DNA of 64,000 nt from Bacillus sp. Y1 (GTDB taxonomy: Bacteria > Bacillota > Bacilli > Bacillales > Cytobacillaceae): NCBI RefSeq assembly GCF_003586445.1, contig NZ_CP030028.1, positions 74,501 to 138,500 of the forward strand. The letters are read 5' to 3'. Each line of letters starts with the position of its first letter. The stretch's first letter is position 1. Shown here piece by piece: positions 51,207 to 64,000 of this stretch. Position numbers and translations under genes: made by a program. A model generated the notes under the pieces. It did no database searches and was not told where the DNA came from. It worked only from the letters and a program-made list of their open reading frames with translations.

Positions 51207-51307
51207 AAGGAATCATTCCCTAACATATTGTTGGCAAAGAGACTAATTTAGGATCTAAGCCTTTCATATAAGGGTAAAACCCGTAGATCAAAAGGGAGGT
51301 AGGCCCC

Positions 51308-54300
51308 TTGCTAGATGTCAATAATTTTGAGTTTATGAAAATTGGTCTTGCTTCACCAGATAAGATTCGTTCATGGTCTTTTGGAGAAGTAAAAAAGCCA
51401 GAAACAATTAACTACCGTACACTTAAACCTGAAAAAGACGGTTTATTCTGTGAGCGTATTTTCGGACCAACAAAGGACTGGGAATGTCATTGCGGTAAGT
51501 ACAAGCGTGTAAGATATAAAGGTGTAGTCTGTGATCGCTGTGGAGTGGAAGTAACTCGTGCAAAAGTACGTCGTGAGCGTATGGGTCATATTGAATTAGC
51601 CGCACCTGTGTCTCATATTTGGTATTTCAAAGGGATCCCAAGTCGTATGGGTCTTGTTTTAGACATGTCACCTCGTGCACTTGAAGAGGTCATTTATTTT
51701 GCTTCATATGTAGTTACAGATGCTGGTGATACAGCATTAGAAAAGAAGCAGCTTTTATCAGAGAAGGAATATCGTGCATACCGCGACAAATACGGTAATA
51801 AATTCCAAGCATCAATGGGTGCTGAATCCATTAAAAAGCTTCTTTCTGATATTGATTTAAACAAAGATGTTGAAGCGCTAAAGGAAGAGTTAAGAACTGC
51901 ACAAGGCCAACGTCGTACAAGAGCAATTAAGCGCCTAGAGGTTCTAGAAGCATTCCGTAACTCAGGAAATGAGCCATCTTGGATGATACTTGATGTTCTG
52001 CCTGTCATTCCGCCAGAATTACGTCCAATGGTTCAATTAGATGGAGGGCGTTTTGCTACATCTGACTTGAACGATTTATATCGTCGTGTGATTAACCGTA
52101 ATAACCGTCTTAAGCGTCTATTAGATTTAGGAGCTCCAAGCATTATCGTACAAAACGAAAAGCGTATGCTTCAAGAAGCAGTAGATGCTCTTATTGATAA
52201 TGGTCGTCGCGGACGTCCGGTAACAGGACCAGGTAACCGACCTTTAAAATCACTTTCACATATGTTGAAAGGGAAGCAAGGGCGTTTCCGCCAAAACCTA
52301 CTAGGTAAGCGTGTTGACTATTCTGGTCGTTCCGTTATCGTTGTAGGACCAAACTTAAAGATGTACCAATGTGGATTGCCAAAAGAAATGGCACTAGAGT
52401 TATTTAAGCCATTCGTTATGAAGGAATTGGTGGAAAAAGGTCTAGCCCACAATATCAAGTCGGCTAAGCGTAAGATTGAAAGAGTTCAGCCTGAAGTTTG
52501 GGATGTACTTGAAGAAGTAATTAGAGAGCATCCGGTTCTTCTTAACCGTGCACCGACTCTTCACAGACTAGGTATTCAAGCATTTGAGCCAACGCTAGTA
52601 GAAGGTCGTGCGATTCGTCTTCATCCGTTAGTGTGTACGGCATACAATGCTGACTTTGACGGTGACCAAATGGCCGTTCACGTTCCGCTTTCGTCTGAAG
52701 CTCAAGCAGAAGCAAGATTATTAATGCTTGCAGCTCAAAACATCCTTAACCCTAAGGATGGAAAACCAGTAGTTACTCCGTCTCAGGATATGGTATTAGG
52801 AAACTATTACTTAACTCTTGAACGTGCAGGTGCTGTTGGCGAAGGTATGATTTTCAATGATACAAATGAAGCGATATTAGCTTACCAAAATGGTTATGTA
52901 CACTTACATACTCGTGTAGCTGTGCATGCAGGTTCATTGAATAACGAGACGTTCACTGAAGAGCAAAATAAAAAGCTTCTATTAACGACGGTTGGAAAAC
53001 TGATCTTTAATGAAATCTTGCCTAGCTCATTCCCTTACATCAACGAGCCTACTAAATCAAATCTTGAAGTAGAAACACCTGCAAGATTCTTTGTAGAGCC
53101 TGGTACGGATGTGAAACAAGTAATTAGTGAAATGGATGTTGTAGATCCATTTAAAAAGAAGATTCTAGGGAACATCATTGCGGAAGTATTTAAGAAGTTT
53201 AAGATTACTGAAACTTCAAAGATGCTTGACCGAATGAAGGACTTAGGGTTTAAGCACTCTACAAAAGCTGGTATTACAGTTGGGGTTGCAGACATCGTTG
53301 TATTAGGTGAAAAGCAAGAGATTATCGCTGAAGCACAAACAAAGGTAGATAATGTTCAAAAGCAATTTAGACGTGGTTTAATCACAGAAGATGAGCGTTA
53401 TGATCGTGTTATCTCCATCTGGAGTGCTGCGAAGGATGTTATCCAAGCGAAGCTAATGAAATCATTAGATAAAACAAACCCAATCTTCATGATGAGTGAC
53501 TCTGGTGCCCGTGGTAACGCATCTAACTTTACGCAGCTTGCTGGTATGCGTGGACTAATGGCGAACCCGGCTGGTCGTATCATCGAATTGCCAATCAAAT
53601 CAAGTTTCCGTGAAGGTCTAACAGTATTAGAGTACTTTATCTCTACTCACGGTGCACGTAAAGGTCTTGCTGATACAGCACTAAAAACTGCTGACTCTGG
53701 TTACTTAACTCGCCGTCTCGTTGACGTAGCACAAGATGTTATCGTTCGTGATGACGATTGCGGTACGGATCGCGGATTGCATATTGCTGCACTTAGAGAT
53801 GGAACGGAAATTATCGAGTCTCTAGAAGAACGTTTAATCGGACGTTATGCAAGAAAAGCAATTAAAAACCCTGAAACAAAAGAAGTAATGGTTCGTGAAA
53901 ATGAATTAATTACGGAAGACCTAGCAGCCGAAGTGGTTGGCGCTGGTGTAGAGGATGTATGGATTCGCTCTGCGTTTACATGTAACTCTCGCCACGGTGT
54001 ATGTAAGAAATGTTACGGTCGTAACTTAGCAACTGGTCAAGAGGTTGAAGTGGGAGAAGCTGTTGGTATCATCGCTGCTCAATCTATCGGTGAACCAGGA
54101 ACACAGTTAACGATGCGTACATTCCATACAGGTGGGGTTGCTGGAGACGATATCACACAAGGTCTACCTCGTATTCAGGAGATTTTTGAAGCGCGTAATC
54201 CGAAAGGTCAAGCGGTCATTTCTGAAATCGAAGGTGTGGTTGTTGGTATTAACGAAGGCCGCGACCGTCAACATGAAATTATCGTTCAGGGCGATGTAGA

Positions 54301-54904
54301 GTCAAGAACCTACACAGCTCCATACACTGCACGTCTAAAAGTGGCTGTAAACGATAAGGTTGAACGCGGTGAAGAACTGACAGAAGGTTCGATCGATCCT
54401 AAGGAATTAATCAAGGTGAAAGACGTTACAGCTGTTCAAGAGTATTTGCTTCGTGAAGTTCAAAAAGTATACCGTATGCAAGGGGTAGAAATTGGTGACA
54501 AGCACGTTGAAGTAATGGTACGACAAATGCTTCGTAAGGTTCGTGTCATTGATGCAGGTGAAACAGATGTATTACCTGGATCGCTTCTTGATGTACATCA
54601 GTTCAGAGATGCAAACGAAAAAGCGTTGCTTTCTGGAAAAATGCCTGCAACAGGACGTCCTGTATTGCTTGGTATTACTAAGGCTTCACTTGAAACAGAT
54701 TCATTCTTATCTGCTGCTTCATTCCAAGAAACAACAAGAGTACTTACAGACGCAGCTATTAAAGGTAAACGGGATGAGTTACTTGGTCTGAAGGAAAATG
54801 TAATTATTGGTAAGCTTGTTCCAGCTGGAACTGGTATGCAACGTTATCGTAAAGCTGAACCAGTAAGAAACATTGAACAAGAAGAAGTATTAACTGTAGA
54901 ATAA
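51308..54904 (+). CDS. rpoC: DNA-directed RNA polymerase subunit beta'
   Basis: Catalytic subunit; the Mg-binding NADFDGDQM is at residues 447-455. First zinc site C60, C62, C75, C78; second zinc site from the Cys near 818 and the [11 protein letters not shown] cluster near 892-902. Bridge and trigger regions ([16 protein letters not shown]) are intact. TTG 51308 with GGAGG upstream matches the family N terminus LDVNNFE. 1198 aa. Confidence 0.97.
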   Translation: MLDVNNFEFMKIGLASPDKIRSWSFGEVKKPETINYRTLKPEKDGLFCERIFGPTKDWECHCGKYKRVRYKGVVCDRCGVEVTRAKVRRERMGHIELAAPVSHIWYFKGIPSRMGLVLDMSPRALEEVIYFASYVVTDAGDTALEKKQLLSEKEYRAYRDKYGNKFQASMGAESIKKLLSDIDLNKDVEALKEELRTAQGQRRTRAIKRLEVLEAFRNSGNEPSWMILDVLPVIPPELRPMVQLDGGRFATSDLNDLYRRVINRNNRLKRLLDLGAPSIIVQNEKRMLQEAVDALIDNGRRGRPVTGPGNRPLKSLSHMLKGKQGRFRQNLLGKRVDYSGRSVIVVGPNLKMYQCGLPKEMALELFKPFVMKELVEKGLAHNIKSAKRKIERVQPEVWDVLEEVIREHPVLLNRAPTLHRLGIQAFEPTLVEGRAIRLHPLVCTAYNADFDGDQMAVHVPLSSEAQAEARLLMLAAQNILNPKDGKPVVTPSQDMVLGNYYLTLERAGAVGEGMIFNDTNEAILAYQNGYVHLHTRVAVHAGSLNNETFTEEQNKKLLLTTVGKLIFNEILPSSFPYINEPTKSNLEVETPARFFVEPGTDVKQVISEMDVVDPFKKKILGNIIAEVFKKFKITETSKMLDRMKDLGFKHSTKAGITVGVADIVVLGEKQEIIAEAQTKVDNVQKQFRRGLITEDERYDRVISIWSAAKDVIQAKLMKSLDKTNPIFMMSDSGARGNASNFTQLAGMRGLMANPAGRIIELPIKSSFREGLTVLEYFISTHGARKGLADTALKTADSGYLTRRLVDVAQDVIVRDDDCGTDRGLHIAALRDGTEIIESLEERLIGRYARKAIKNPETKEVMVRENELITEDLAAEVVGAGVEDVWIRSAFTCNSRHGVCKKCYGRNLATGQEVEVGEAVGIIAAQSIGEPGTQLTMRTFHTGGVAGDDITQGLPRIQEIFEARNPKGQAVISEIEGVVVGINEGRDRQHEIIVQGDVESRTYTAPYTARLKVAVNDKVERGEELTEGSIDPKELIKVKDVTAVQEYLLREVQKVYRMQGVEIGDKHVEVMVRQMLRKVRVIDAGETDVLPGSLLDVHQFRDANEKALLSGKMPATGRPVLLGITKASLETDSFLSAASFQETTRVLTDAAIKGKRDELLGLKENVIIGKLVPAGTGMQRYRKAEPVRNIEQEEVLTVE

Positions 54905-54912
54905 TCATTCAT

Positions 54913-54936
54913 GCGGCACTCTACCCTGAGTGCCGC
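54913..54936 (+). other. Strong hairpin after rpoC without T tract
   Basis: GCGGCACTC / GAGTGCCGC, a 9-bp perfect stem, followed by ACATTAAA. It resembles a terminator stem without the U run; may stabilise the mRNA end. Confidence 0.5.
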
Positions 54937-54978
54937 ACATTAAATGAACATCTCTATTAATAAAAATATCATTAGGTG

Positions 54979-55007
54979 TTGACAGCGAGTTTCATAGGTG
55001 TTAATAT
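54979..55007 (+). promoter_or_regulatory. Promoter of rplGB-rpsL-rpsG-fusA
   Basis: TTGACA (54979-54984) and TAATAT (55002-55007), 17-bp spacing. Confidence 0.8.
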
Positions 55008-55051
55008 ATCAAAGGTGCTCCTATAAACCTGTTACTTTGGAGGATGCAATC

Positions 55052-55300
55052 ATGTCTTATGAAAAAGTAATGCAGGCAAAGAGATTTATCGTAGGAACTA
55101 AGCAAACAGTAAAAGCCATCAAAAGCGGCACTATTTCCGAAGTACTAGTAGCTAAGGATGCTGAACCGCGTGTAACAGCAAAGGTAATTAGTACAGCACA
55201 GGAAGTAGGCGTTCCAATTATATACGTAGATTCTATGAAAAAGCTTGGTAAAGCTTGCGGGATCGAAGTAGGTGCTTCTACTGTAGCAATAACTTTTTAA
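55052..55300 (+). CDS. rplGB: L7Ae-family ribosomal protein (YbxF/RplGB)
   Basis: 82-aa kink-turn RNA-binding protein of the L7Ae/L30e fold. The [15 protein letters not shown] and [22 protein letters not shown] motifs match YbxF. ATG 55052 with SD TTGGAGGA; an in-frame ATG at 54998 lies within the promoter. Associates with ribosomes in Bacillus; precise role open. Confidence 0.92.
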   Translation: MSYEKVMQAKRFIVGTKQTVKAIKSGTISEVLVAKDAEPRVTAKVISTAQEVGVPIIYVDSMKKLGKACGIEVGASTVAITF

Positions 55301-55391
55301 AAACTGTTTTTATAGAAAGATATCTATAAAGACTTTGTTTTTTGTTTCAAAATGAACCACCTGGATGTGTGGGCTTTGAAATAGTAGATGA

Positions 55392-55829
<438 letters not shown>

Positions 55830-55879
55830 TTATTACTACAAAAAACTAAAATCACACTTCTGTGAAAGGAGGAACAAAC

Positions 55880-56350
55880 ATGCCTCGTAAAGGTCCTGTA
55901 GCAAAGAGAGACGTATTACCAGATCCGTTATATAACTCAAAGCTAATCACTCGTTTGATCAACAAAATGATGATCGACGGTAAAAGAGGAAAGTCACAAG
56001 CAATCCTTTACTCTGCATTCGAACTTATTCGTGAGCGCAGTGGTAAAGAACCAATCGAAGTATTCGATGCAGCACTTAAAAATATCATGCCAGTTCTTGA
56101 AGTTAAAGCACGCCGTGTAGGTGGTTCTAACTATCAAGTACCAGTAGAGGTGCGTCCAGATCGTCGTACAACTCTAGGTCTTCGTTGGTTAGTAAACTAC
56201 TCTCGCCTTCGTGGAGAAAAGACGATGGAAGAGCGTTTAGCTAACGAAATCTTAGATGCAGCGAATAACACTGGTGCATCAGTTAAAAAGCGTGAAGATA
56301 CTCACAAAATGGCTGAAGCAAACAAAGCATTTGCTCACTATCGTTGGTAG
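55880..56350 (+). CDS. rpsG: 30S ribosomal protein S7
   Basis: 16S 3'-domain assembly initiator. ATG 55880 with AAAGGAGG; begins [19 protein letters not shown] as usual, and ends NKAFAHYRW. 156 aa. An in-frame ATG at 55862 lies in the SD and is rejected. Confidence 0.97.
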   Translation: MPRKGPVAKRDVLPDPLYNSKLITRLINKMMIDGKRGKSQAILYSAFELIRERSGKEPIEVFDAALKNIMPVLEVKARRVGGSNYQVPVEVRPDRRTTLGLRWLVNYSRLRGEKTMEERLANEILDAANNTGASVKKREDTHKMAEANKAFAHYRW

Positions 56351-56413
56351 AATTTACTTTTACTCTAATATAAAAATAAACTAAAACACTCATACGAGAA
56401 AGGAGAAATACCA

Positions 56414-58492
56414 ATGGCAAGAGAGTTCTCCTTAGCAAATACAAGAAATATCGGTATCATGGCTCATATTGATGCTGGTAAAACAACAACAACTGAGCGT
56501 GTACTTTATTACACTGGTCGTATTCATAAGATTGGTGAAACACATGAAGGTGCATCTCAAATGGACTGGATGGAGCAGGAACAGGAGCGCGGAATTACAA
56601 TCACTTCCGCTGCTACAACTGCTCAATGGAAAGGCCACCGAGTTAACATCATCGATACACCGGGACACGTAGACTTCACAGTAGAAGTAGAACGTTCCCT
56701 ACGTGTACTTGATGGTGCAGTTGCTGTACTTGATGCACAGTCTGGTGTTGAGCCTCAAACTGAAACAGTTTGGCGCCAAGCAACAACTTACGGTGTACCA
56801 CGTGTTGTATTTGTAAACAAGATGGACAAAATTGGTGCTGATTTCAAGTATTCAATCAAAACACTTCATGATCGCTTACAAGCGAATGCTGCTGCAATTC
56901 AACTTCCTATCGGAGCTGAAGATCAATTCTCAGCTATCATTGACCTTGTTGAAATGAATGCAACATTCTATGGTAACGACCTTGGAACAGATATTGAAGT
57001 TCGTGAAATCCCTGAAGAGTACCGTGCTGAAGCAGAAGAATACCGTGAAAAATTAATTGAAGCGGTATCTGAGTTTGACGAAGTATTAATGGAAAAATAC
57101 CTTGGTGGCGAAGAAATCACTAACGATGAGCTAAAATCAGCGATTCGTAAAGGTACTGTTAACGTTGAGTTCTACCCAGTTATCTGTGGATCAGCATTCA
57201 AAAACAAAGGTGTTCAATTGATGCTTGACGCTGTAATTGACTACCTACCATCACCATTAGATGTACCTGCAATCAAAGGTACATTACCTGATAGCGATGA
57301 AGTAATTGAGCGTCACTCAAGCGATGAAGAGCCTTTCTCAGCTCTAGCATTCAAAGTTATGACTGACCCTTATGTTGGAAAACTAACTTTCTTCCGTGTG
57401 TACTCTGGTACATTAAGCTCAGGTTCTTACGTTCAAAACTCTACTAAAGGTAAGCGTGAGCGTGTAGGTCGTATCCTACAAATGCATGCTAACAGCCGTG
57501 AAGAGATTTCAATGGTATACGCAGGTGACATCGCTGCTGCTGTAGGTCTAAAAGATACTACAACTGGAGATACACTATGTGATGAAAAGAACCTAGTTAT
57601 CCTAGAGTCTATGGAATTCCCAGAGCCAGTTATTCAATTATCTATCGAGCCTAAATCTAAAGCTGACCAAGATAAAATGACTACTGCTCTTCAAAAGCTT
57701 CAAGAAGAGGATCCTACATTCCGTGCGCATACTGACCAGGAAACTGGACAAGTTATCATCGCGGGTATGGGTGAACTTCACTTAGATATTCTAGTAGACC
57801 GTATGCGTCGTGAATTCAAAGTTGAAGCTAACGTTGGTGCACCTCAGGTTGCTTACCGCGAAACAATCCGTTCTTCTGCTAATGTAGAAGGAAAGTTTGC
57901 TCGTCAATCTGGTGGACGTGGACAATTCGGACACGTTTGGATTGAATTCTCTCCAAACGAAGAAGGAAAAGGATTCGAATTCGTAAATGGAATCGTCGGT
58001 GGTGTTGTTCCTCGTGAATACATCCCAGCTGTACAAGCGGGTCTTGAAGATTCACTTGACAGAGGTATGATTGCTGGATTCCCTGTTGTCGATATCAAAG
58101 CTAGATTGTTTGATGGATCTTACCATGATGTTGACTCATCTGAAATGGCGTTTAAGATTGCTGCGTCTATGGCACTTAAAGCAGCAGCTTCTAAGTGTAA
58201 CCCAGTTATCCTTGAGCCTATCATGAGAGTCGAAGTTATTATTCCTGAAGAGTATCTTGGTGATATTATGGGTAACGTAACTTCACGTCGTGGTCGTGTA
58301 GAAGGTATGGAAGCACGCGGTAACGCTCAAGTTGTTCGTGCAATGGTTCCACTTTCTGAAATGTTTGGATATGCAACAAGCCTTCGTTCTAGCACGCAAG
58401 GTCGTGGAGTATTCTCAATGCATTTCGATCACTATGAAGAGGTTCCAAAATCAATCTCTGAAGAAATCATCAAAAAAAATAAAGGCGAATAA
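56414..58492 (+). CDS. fusA: Elongation factor G
   Basis: Translocation GTPase. G1 [12 protein letters not shown] at 17-28, G3 DTPGHVDF near 82, G4 NKMD near 136, then domains II-V including [12 protein letters not shown]. 692 aa. Its last codons and stop lie inside a terminator hairpin that precedes tuf. Confidence 0.97.
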   Translation: MAREFSLANTRNIGIMAHIDAGKTTTTERVLYYTGRIHKIGETHEGASQMDWMEQEQERGITITSAATTAQWKGHRVNIIDTPGHVDFTVEVERSLRVLDGAVAVLDAQSGVEPQTETVWRQATTYGVPRVVFVNKMDKIGADFKYSIKTLHDRLQANAAAIQLPIGAEDQFSAIIDLVEMNATFYGNDLGTDIEVREIPEEYRAEAEEYREKLIEAVSEFDEVLMEKYLGGEEITNDELKSAIRKGTVNVEFYPVICGSAFKNKGVQLMLDAVIDYLPSPLDVPAIKGTLPDSDEVIERHSSDEEPFSALAFKVMTDPYVGKLTFFRVYSGTLSSGSYVQNSTKGKRERVGRILQMHANSREEISMVYAGDIAAAVGLKDTTTGDTLCDEKNLVILESMEFPEPVIQLSIEPKSKADQDKMTTALQKLQEEDPTFRAHTDQETGQVIIAGMGELHLDILVDRMRREFKVEANVGAPQVAYRETIRSSANVEGKFARQSGGRGQFGHVWIEFSPNEEGKGFEFVNGIVGGVVPREYIPAVQAGLEDSLDRGMIAGFPVVDIKARLFDGSYHDVDSSEMAFKIAASMALKAAASKCNPVILEPIMRVEVIIPEEYLGDIMGNVTSRRGRVEGMEARGNAQVVRAMVPLSEMFGYATSLRSSTQGRGVFSMHFDHYEEVPKSISEEIIKKNKGE

Positions 58493-58511
58493 TTGATTTT
58501 CGCCCTTTTTT
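58481..58511 (+). terminator. Terminator overlapping the fusA stop codon
   Basis: GGCGAA (58484-58489, last codons of fusA) pairs with TTCGCC (58499-58504), flanking A/T pairs extend the stem and a T run follows. Ribosomes finishing fusA would cover its 5' arm. Confidence 0.7.
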
Positions 58512-58521
58512 AAAGTATAAC
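58493..58521 (+). promoter_or_regulatory. Promoter of tuf
   Basis: TTGATT (58493-58498) and TATAAC (58516-58521), 17-bp spacing, lying within and just after the fusA terminator. Confidence 0.55.
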
Positions 58522-58587
58522 TACTTATGTAAGTGTGGACGTTGGTAGGTGCTGGTAACAGCTACCTCTCTGTCCATAAATATACTT
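58513..58587 (+). promoter_or_regulatory. Structured tuf leader
   Basis: Nested pairs: AAGTATA (58513) with TATACTT (58581), GGAC (58537) with GTCC (58572), and an inner GGTAG..CTACC-type hairpin with a GTAA loop. From the predicted start point the inner hairpins would be in the tuf 5' UTR. Confidence 0.45.
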
Positions 58588-58623
58588 AGACTATTTTTTA
58601 TATATTAAAGGAGGATTTTTCTA

Positions 58624-59811
<1,188 letters not shown>

Positions 59812-59821
59812 TTTTAAATAA

Positions 59822-59852
59822 GAAAGCAGATGGGTTTTCCATCTGCTTTTTT
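59822..59852 (+). terminator. Intrinsic terminator after tuf
   Basis: AAAGCAGATGG / CCATCTGCTTT, an 11-bp stem with a short loop, then a T run. Confidence 0.93.
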
Positions 59853-59876
59853 CTATGCTTTTTTTTAGGTAAAGCA

Positions 59877-59905
59877 TTGACATTTTCCCATTCTGTTGTT
59901 AAATT
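59877..59905 (+). promoter_or_regulatory. Promoter of the cysH operon
   Basis: TTGACA (59877-59882) with TAAATT (59900-59905) at 17 bp, or TTAAAT one base earlier. Arranged like the cysK promoter. Confidence 0.6.
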
Positions 59906-59935
59906 TAATTAAACCTATCAGTTAAGTTGGAATTA
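59901..59935 (+). promoter_or_regulatory. Putative CymR operator of cysH
   Basis: TTAAACC and TTGGAATT in the same register as the cysK element at 7571-7605. No S-box riboswitch fits: only about 65 nt separate the predicted transcription start from the ATG. Confidence 0.6.
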
Positions 59936-59975
59936 AATTTAAATAGAGATATATTAATGTTAGGAGTGGTATTAC

Positions 59976-60695
59976 ATGGTCGAGTCAAAGTTGACTTTTT
60001 CATCATATGATTATTATTCGTTTCCTAGCTTCGACGAAGATAATGAGACAAATGGCGCACTCGATGCGTTACGTTGGAGTTATGAGCATTACGATGAGAA
60101 TGAAATTGTGTACGCATGTAGTTTTGGAATTGAAGGCATGGTCATGATTGATTTAATAGCGAAGGTTAAGCCGGATGCAAAGGTTGTTTTCTTAGATACC
60201 GGTCTTCATTTTAAAGAGACATATGAACTTATTGACAAGGTAAAAGAACGTTACCCACAACTAGAAATTGAACTTAAAAAACCGTCCTTAACATTAGAAG
60301 AGCAAAAAGAACAACACGGAGATGAACTCTGGAAGACGGCTCCAAACAGATGTTGTGAAATTAGAAAGATTATTCCTTTAAGAGAAGCCTTATCGGGTGC
60401 AACTGCGTGGATAAGTGGATTAAGAAGAGAGCAGTCTGAAACGAGAAAGAACACACAGTATTTCAATAAAGATAACAAATTTGAATCGATTAAAGTATGT
60501 CCTCTGATTCACTGGACGTGGAAGGATGTTTGGAGATACGCACATAAGAATGACCTTCCGTATAATGTTCTTCATGATAATGGGTACCCTAGTATTGGAT
60601 GTGCGCCATGTACTTCTCCGGCATTTAACGCAGATGATATGAGATCAGGTCGATGGACAGGAACAGGTAAGACAGAATGCGGACTACACCAATAG
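59976..60695 (+). CDS. cysH: APS/PAPS reductase with [4Fe-4S] cysteines
   Basis: Reduces adenylylated sulfate to sulfite with thioredoxin. The iron-sulfur Cys pairs are present (C126-C127 and C209-x2-C212), the type that can act on APS. The catalytic Cys is C235 in the ECGLHQ tail. [12 protein letters not shown] is the P-loop-like PP motif region. 239 aa; SD TAGGAGTGG. First of four sulfate-assimilation genes. Confidence 0.94.
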   Translation: MVESKLTFSSYDYYSFPSFDEDNETNGALDALRWSYEHYDENEIVYACSFGIEGMVMIDLIAKVKPDAKVVFLDTGLHFKETYELIDKVKERYPQLEIELKKPSLTLEEQKEQHGDELWKTAPNRCCEIRKIIPLREALSGATAWISGLRREQSETRKNTQYFNKDNKFESIKVCPLIHWTWKDVWRYAHKNDLPYNVLHDNGYPSIGCAPCTSPAFNADDMRSGRWTGTGKTECGLHQ

Positions 60696-60708
60696 GAGGG
60701 CTTGGCCC

Positions 60709-61788
60709 ATGGTCATAACATATACAGCTGTTATTGTTGCTCTCTTTTTGGCTATGAATATTGGTGCAAGTGGAGCTGCAGCCTCAATTTCTATCGCTTA
60801 CGGCTCAGGAGCACTTCCAAAGAAAAAAGTGGCTCTGCTTGTTTGTGGAGTGGCGATTTTTTTAGGTGCTGTACTCGGTGGTAGTGAAGTTGTCAAAACA
60901 ATCGGATCAAATATTGTGCCTTCATCGGTACTAGATGAAAAAGTAGTTCTCATTATTCTATCTTCAGCTGCACTTTCATTATTTATTGCCAACTTAATGG
61001 GGATTCCTTTGTCCACGAGCGAGATTACAGTTGGATCTGTTGTAGGAGTGGGTGTTGCTTTTAAGGCGCTATTTGTTAAGAACATTTTAGTTATTGTTGC
61101 TTTCTGGTTTATCGTTCCAATAGCAGCATTTACTATAGCGCTTTTGTGGGGTAGGGGAATAAAATTACTTGAAAAGAAATTTCCTACATTAAAAAATGGG
61201 AAGTATAATAAACCAATCACAATCTTTGTTATTGTTGTTGGGTTTTTTGAAGCTTTTTCGGCAGGAATGAACAATGTAGCAAATGCTGCAGGTCCTTTAG
61301 TTGGAGCCGGAGTAGTCTCTATTACAACTGGAGTTTGGGTTGGTGGATTATTCATTGCAGTAGGAGCTATATTCCTTGGAGGAAGAGTGCTTCAAACAAA
61401 CGGGAAAAAAATAACGAGCTTTTCCTTGCTTGAAGGTGGGGCTATCTCAAGTACAGGTGCAACCCTGGTTATATTAGCTTCAGTATTTGGGTTACCGGTA
61501 CCGTTAACTCAAGTCACAAGTACTGCAATCATTGGGATTGGTTTTGCTCAACGAGGGATGTCAATATTTCAACAAAGTATAATAAACAAGATTATTAAGG
61601 TATGGATTGTATCTCCTATTCTATCACTTGTTTTATCTTATGGACTTGTAAAGATCTTTGTTGATACTGATATATATACTGTTGTAGTGCTGTTTAGTGT
61701 AAGTATTGCCACTTTAGGTACACTATCCTTGGCAAATACGATAAAAAAAGAGAACCGAACATACTTTGAAAATAGCGGAGGTATTTAA
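60709..61788 (+). CDS. cysP: Sulfate permease CysP (PiT family)
   Basis: Integral membrane transporter of the inorganic phosphate transporter family, with about ten hydrophobic segments and the paired GANN-like repeats ([11 protein letters not shown] near the start, [13 protein letters not shown] near residue 185). Sulfate rather than phosphate is inferred from its place between cysH and sat, as in B. subtilis. 359 aa. ATG 60709 with TAGGAGGG. Confidence 0.9.
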   Translation: MVITYTAVIVALFLAMNIGASGAAASISIAYGSGALPKKKVALLVCGVAIFLGAVLGGSEVVKTIGSNIVPSSVLDEKVVLIILSSAALSLFIANLMGIPLSTSEITVGSVVGVGVAFKALFVKNILVIVAFWFIVPIAAFTIALLWGRGIKLLEKKFPTLKNGKYNKPITIFVIVVGFFEAFSAGMNNVANAAGPLVGAGVVSITTGVWVGGLFIAVGAIFLGGRVLQTNGKKITSFSLLEGGAISSTGATLVILASVFGLPVPLTQVTSTAIIGIGFAQRGMSIFQQSIINKIIKVWIVSPILSLVLSYGLVKIFVDTDIYTVVVLFSVSIATLGTLSLANTIKKENRTYFENSGGI

Positions 61789-61790
61789 CT

Positions 61791-62939
61791 ATGACACTTA
61801 GTACGCCACACGGAGGAAAACTTATCAATCTATGGGAGCCAGAATACAATGTTGAAAATATTGAGCTTTCAATTGATTTAGATAAGACAGCGTTAAGCGA
61901 TTTAGAGCTTATTGGAAATGGAGCTTATAGCCCAATCACTGGCTTTTTTAATAAAAATGATTATGAATCAGTTGTGAATAACTTGCGTTTGGCTGATGGG
62001 CATGTATGGAGTATACCGATCACACTTCCAGTAGACGAAGTAAAAGCTAGTACTTTGTCAATCGGTGCAGAAGCGAAACTTGTTTTTGAAGGGGAAGTAT
62101 ACGGAGTCATCACGATTAATGACATCTATACACCGGACAAGGAAGTTGAGGCTAAAGCTGTTTATCAAACAGAAGAATTAGCGCATCCCGGAGTAAGGAA
62201 GTTATTTGAAAGAAAGAATATTTACGTAGGTGGACCAATTAAGGTCGTAAAGCGATTAGAAAGAGAAAGATTTAACGAGTACTATCTAGATCCAACAGAA
62301 ACAAGAAGTATTTTCGCTGAAAACGGATGGAAGACTGTTGTAGGTTTCCAAACGAGAAATCCTGTTCACCGTGCACACGAATACATTCAAAAGTCAGCCC
62401 TAGAAATCGTTGATGGACTATTCTTAAATCCGTTGGTGGGAGAAACAAAATCTGATGATATTCCAGCAGATGTAAGAATGAAGAGTTATCAAGTGTTATT
62501 AAAGAATTACTATCCAGAAGATCGTGTATATCTTGCTGTATTCCCAGCAGCAATGCGCTATGCAGGACCTAGAGAAGCTATTTTCCATGCGATGGTTCGA
62601 AAAAACTATGGTTGCACGCATTTTATTGTAGGTAGAGATCACGCAGGTGTGGGCAATTATTATGGAACATACGATGCACAAAAGATTTTTGATCAATTTA
62701 CACAAGAGGAATTAGGTCTAACACTTTTATTCTTTGAACATAGCTTTTACTGCAAGAAGTGTGGAAACATGGCATCAACAAAAACATGTCCACATTCAAA
62801 AGAAGATCATGTGATTCTTTCAGGAACAAAAGTAAGAGAAATGCTTCATAATGGTGAAGTACCACCAAGTGAATTTAGCCGTAAAGAAGTGGTAGAAGTA
62901 CTAATTGAAGGCTTAAAATCTCACAGTGTGAAGGCATAG
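61791..62939 (+). CDS. sat: Sulfate adenylyltransferase (ATP sulfurylase)
   Basis: Activates sulfate to APS. The [13 protein letters not shown] active-site motif lies near 187-199 and [13 protein letters not shown] near 283; [15 protein letters not shown] followed by SGTKVREML closes the catalytic part. 382 aa, without a fused kinase domain. Starts 2 nt after cysP. Confidence 0.95.
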   Translation: MTLSTPHGGKLINLWEPEYNVENIELSIDLDKTALSDLELIGNGAYSPITGFFNKNDYESVVNNLRLADGHVWSIPITLPVDEVKASTLSIGAEAKLVFEGEVYGVITINDIYTPDKEVEAKAVYQTEELAHPGVRKLFERKNIYVGGPIKVVKRLERERFNEYYLDPTETRSIFAENGWKTVVGFQTRNPVHRAHEYIQKSALEIVDGLFLNPLVGETKSDDIPADVRMKSYQVLLKNYYPEDRVYLAVFPAAMRYAGPREAIFHAMVRKNYGCTHFIVGRDHAGVGNYYGTYDAQKIFDQFTQEELGLTLLFFEHSFYCKKCGNMASTKTCPHSKEDHVILSGTKVREMLHNGEVPPSEFSRKEVVEVLIEGLKSHSVKA

Positions 62940-62952
62940 TTGGAGGATTATT

Positions 62953-63552
62953 ATGAGTACAAATATTACATGGCATGAAGCTTCATTAAATAAAGAGCTA
63001 AGAAGAAAGCAATTCGGACATCATAGCTTTGTTTTATGGTTCACTGGCTTATCTGGCTCAGGGAAGTCTACAGTAGCTAATGCTGCTGCTAAGGCACTTT
63101 TTGATCAAGGGTTAAATCCTTACGTGTTAGATGGAGATAATATTCGTCACGGATTAAATAAGGACCTTGGTTTCTCTGAAGAGGATCGTACAGAAAACAT
63201 CCGTAGAATCGGAGAAGTATCAAAGCTCTTTGTAGATAGTGGACAAATTGTAATAACGGCATTTATCTCTCCTTTTATTAAAGATAGAGAACTGGTACGT
63301 GAGCTGCTAGAAGCTGATGAGTTTATTGAAGTATATATTAAGTGCCCGGTAGATGAGTGCGAGAAGAGAGATCCGAAGGGTTTATATGAAAAAGCAAGAA
63401 AAGGGCTTATTCGTGACTTCACAGGTATCGATTCACCGTATGAAGAACCAGTGAACCCAGAAATCGTAGTAGAGACAAATAAGTATTCTATAGAAGAAAG
63501 TGTAGAGCAAATTCTTCAACACTTAAAATCTAAGGGATATATAAAAGAATAG
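62953..63552 (+). CDS. cysC: Adenylylsulfate kinase
   Basis: Phosphorylates APS to PAPS. Walker A GLSGSGKS at residues 32-39, [20 protein letters not shown] and the lid [12 protein letters not shown] are intact. 199 aa; SD TGGAGGA. Ends the operon here; the siroheme genes that follow in B. subtilis are absent. Confidence 0.95.
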   Translation: MSTNITWHEASLNKELRRKQFGHHSFVLWFTGLSGSGKSTVANAAAKALFDQGLNPYVLDGDNIRHGLNKDLGFSEEDRTENIRRIGEVSKLFVDSGQIVITAFISPFIKDRELVRELLEADEFIEVYIKCPVDECEKRDPKGLYEKARKGLIRDFTGIDSPYEEPVNPEIVVETNKYSIEESVEQILQHLKSKGYIKE

Positions 63553-63573
63553 GTATTAGATAGAAGAATATGA

Positions 63574-63623
63574 AGAGCCGGTATAAGAGTCCATAAAAGA
63601 CACCTTTGTACTGGCCTTTTTTT
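63574..63623 (+). terminator. Intrinsic terminator after cysC
   Basis: GCCGGTA (63577-63583) pairs with TACTGGC (63609-63615, one G-T pair), with a long loop, then seven or more T. Confidence 0.8.
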
Positions 63624-63695
63624 ATGGGACTCTTTCTATATGGTGAAGTTGGAGAGAGTGGAATTATTTCACACAAAGTTTATTGTTCACCCTGG

Positions 63696-63724
63696 TTGAA
63701 AAGAGCAAGTGTAACAGCTATAAT
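63696..63724 (+). promoter_or_regulatory. Upstream promoter of the S10 operon
   Basis: TTGAAA (63696-63701) and consensus TATAAT (63719-63724), 17-bp spacing. Confidence 0.65.
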
Positions 63725-63765
63725 AGGAAAAGTGTTCGAAAGATAAACAAAAAAACATATTTATG

Positions 63766-63794
63766 TTGCAATTGCTTTATCGTTTCAGTATAAT
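63766..63794 (+). promoter_or_regulatory. Downstream promoter of the S10 operon
   Basis: TTGCAA (63766-63771) and consensus TATAAT (63789-63794), 17-bp spacing. Confidence 0.75.
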
Positions 63795-63804
63795 AGACAA
63801 TGTT

Positions 63805-64000
<196 letters not shown>

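Noticed and set aside
54913..54936. Intrinsic terminator after rpoC
   Set aside because: The stem is strong but no T tract follows on the + strand, so I list it only as a hairpin.
59853..59975. S-box (SAM) riboswitch before cysH
   Set aside because: The tuf-cysH gap leaves about 65 nt of leader, too short, and no S-box core sequence is visible.

Overview
The window is about 64 kb of AT-rich chromosome from a spore-forming Bacillaceae bacterium (Bacillus or a close relative). Every confident gene lies on the + strand. Gene order follows the origin-proximal right arm of Bacillus subtilis almost gene for gene: yabT-tilS-hpt-ftsH-coaX-hslO-yacD-cysK-pabBAC-folP-folB-folK-yazB-dusB-lysS, then rRNA/tRNA, then ctsR-mcsA-mcsB-clpC-radA, yacL-ispD-ispF-gltX-cysE-cysS-mrnC-rlmB-rae1-sigH-rpmG-secE-nusG-rplKAJL-ybxB-rpoBC-rplGB-rpsLG-fusA-tuf, and finally rpsJ. 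The genus and species cannot be fixed from sequence reading alone.

Layout. 1-7.5 kb: the end of a Ser/Thr kinase, tRNA-Ile lysidine synthase, purine salvage, FtsH, CoaX, Hsp33 and a membrane-anchored PrsA-like foldase. 7.5-16.3 kb: cysteine synthase, a compact folate/PABA operon with overlapping genes, DusB and LysS. 16.4-27.5 kb: two complete rRNA operons in tandem, with nine tRNA genes between them (Val-Thr-Lys-Leu-Gly-Leu-Arg-Pro-Ala). 27.8-33.9 kb: the CtsR-controlled Clp stress operon and radA. 34-43 kb: isoprenoid synthesis, GltX, a T-box-controlled cysES unit, RNA-processing enzymes, SigH, L33 and SecE. 43-59.8 kb: the NusG, ribosomal protein, RNA polymerase and elongation factor block. 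59.9-63.6 kb: a sulfate-assimilation operon (cysH-cysP-sat-cysC) lying between tuf and the S10 operon. The window ends 24 codons into rpsJ.

How the genes work together. Most encode information processing and supply each other: rRNA and tRNA, the Mini-RNase III and RlmB that mature 23S rRNA, ribosomal proteins, RNA polymerase and elongation factors. Sulfur metabolism is a second theme: cysH-P-sat-C take up and reduce sulfate, CysE makes O-acetylserine, CysK makes cysteine and CysS loads it on tRNA. cysK and cysH carry near-identical CymR-like boxes just downstream of matching promoters, while cysES has a cysteine T-box.

Main points of interest: disA, normally between radA and yacL, is missing; four small hairpins of one shared design, each with a bulged T, lie in the tRNA spacers; the two 16S genes carry different but perfectly paired V1 helices; the sulfate operon sits at the str/S10 junction without an S-box; nusG has a distant Shine-Dalgarno that a hairpin could bring closer; and rplK and rplA share a leader motif. 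I found no CRISPR array, prophage, IS element or clearly new multi-gene system.
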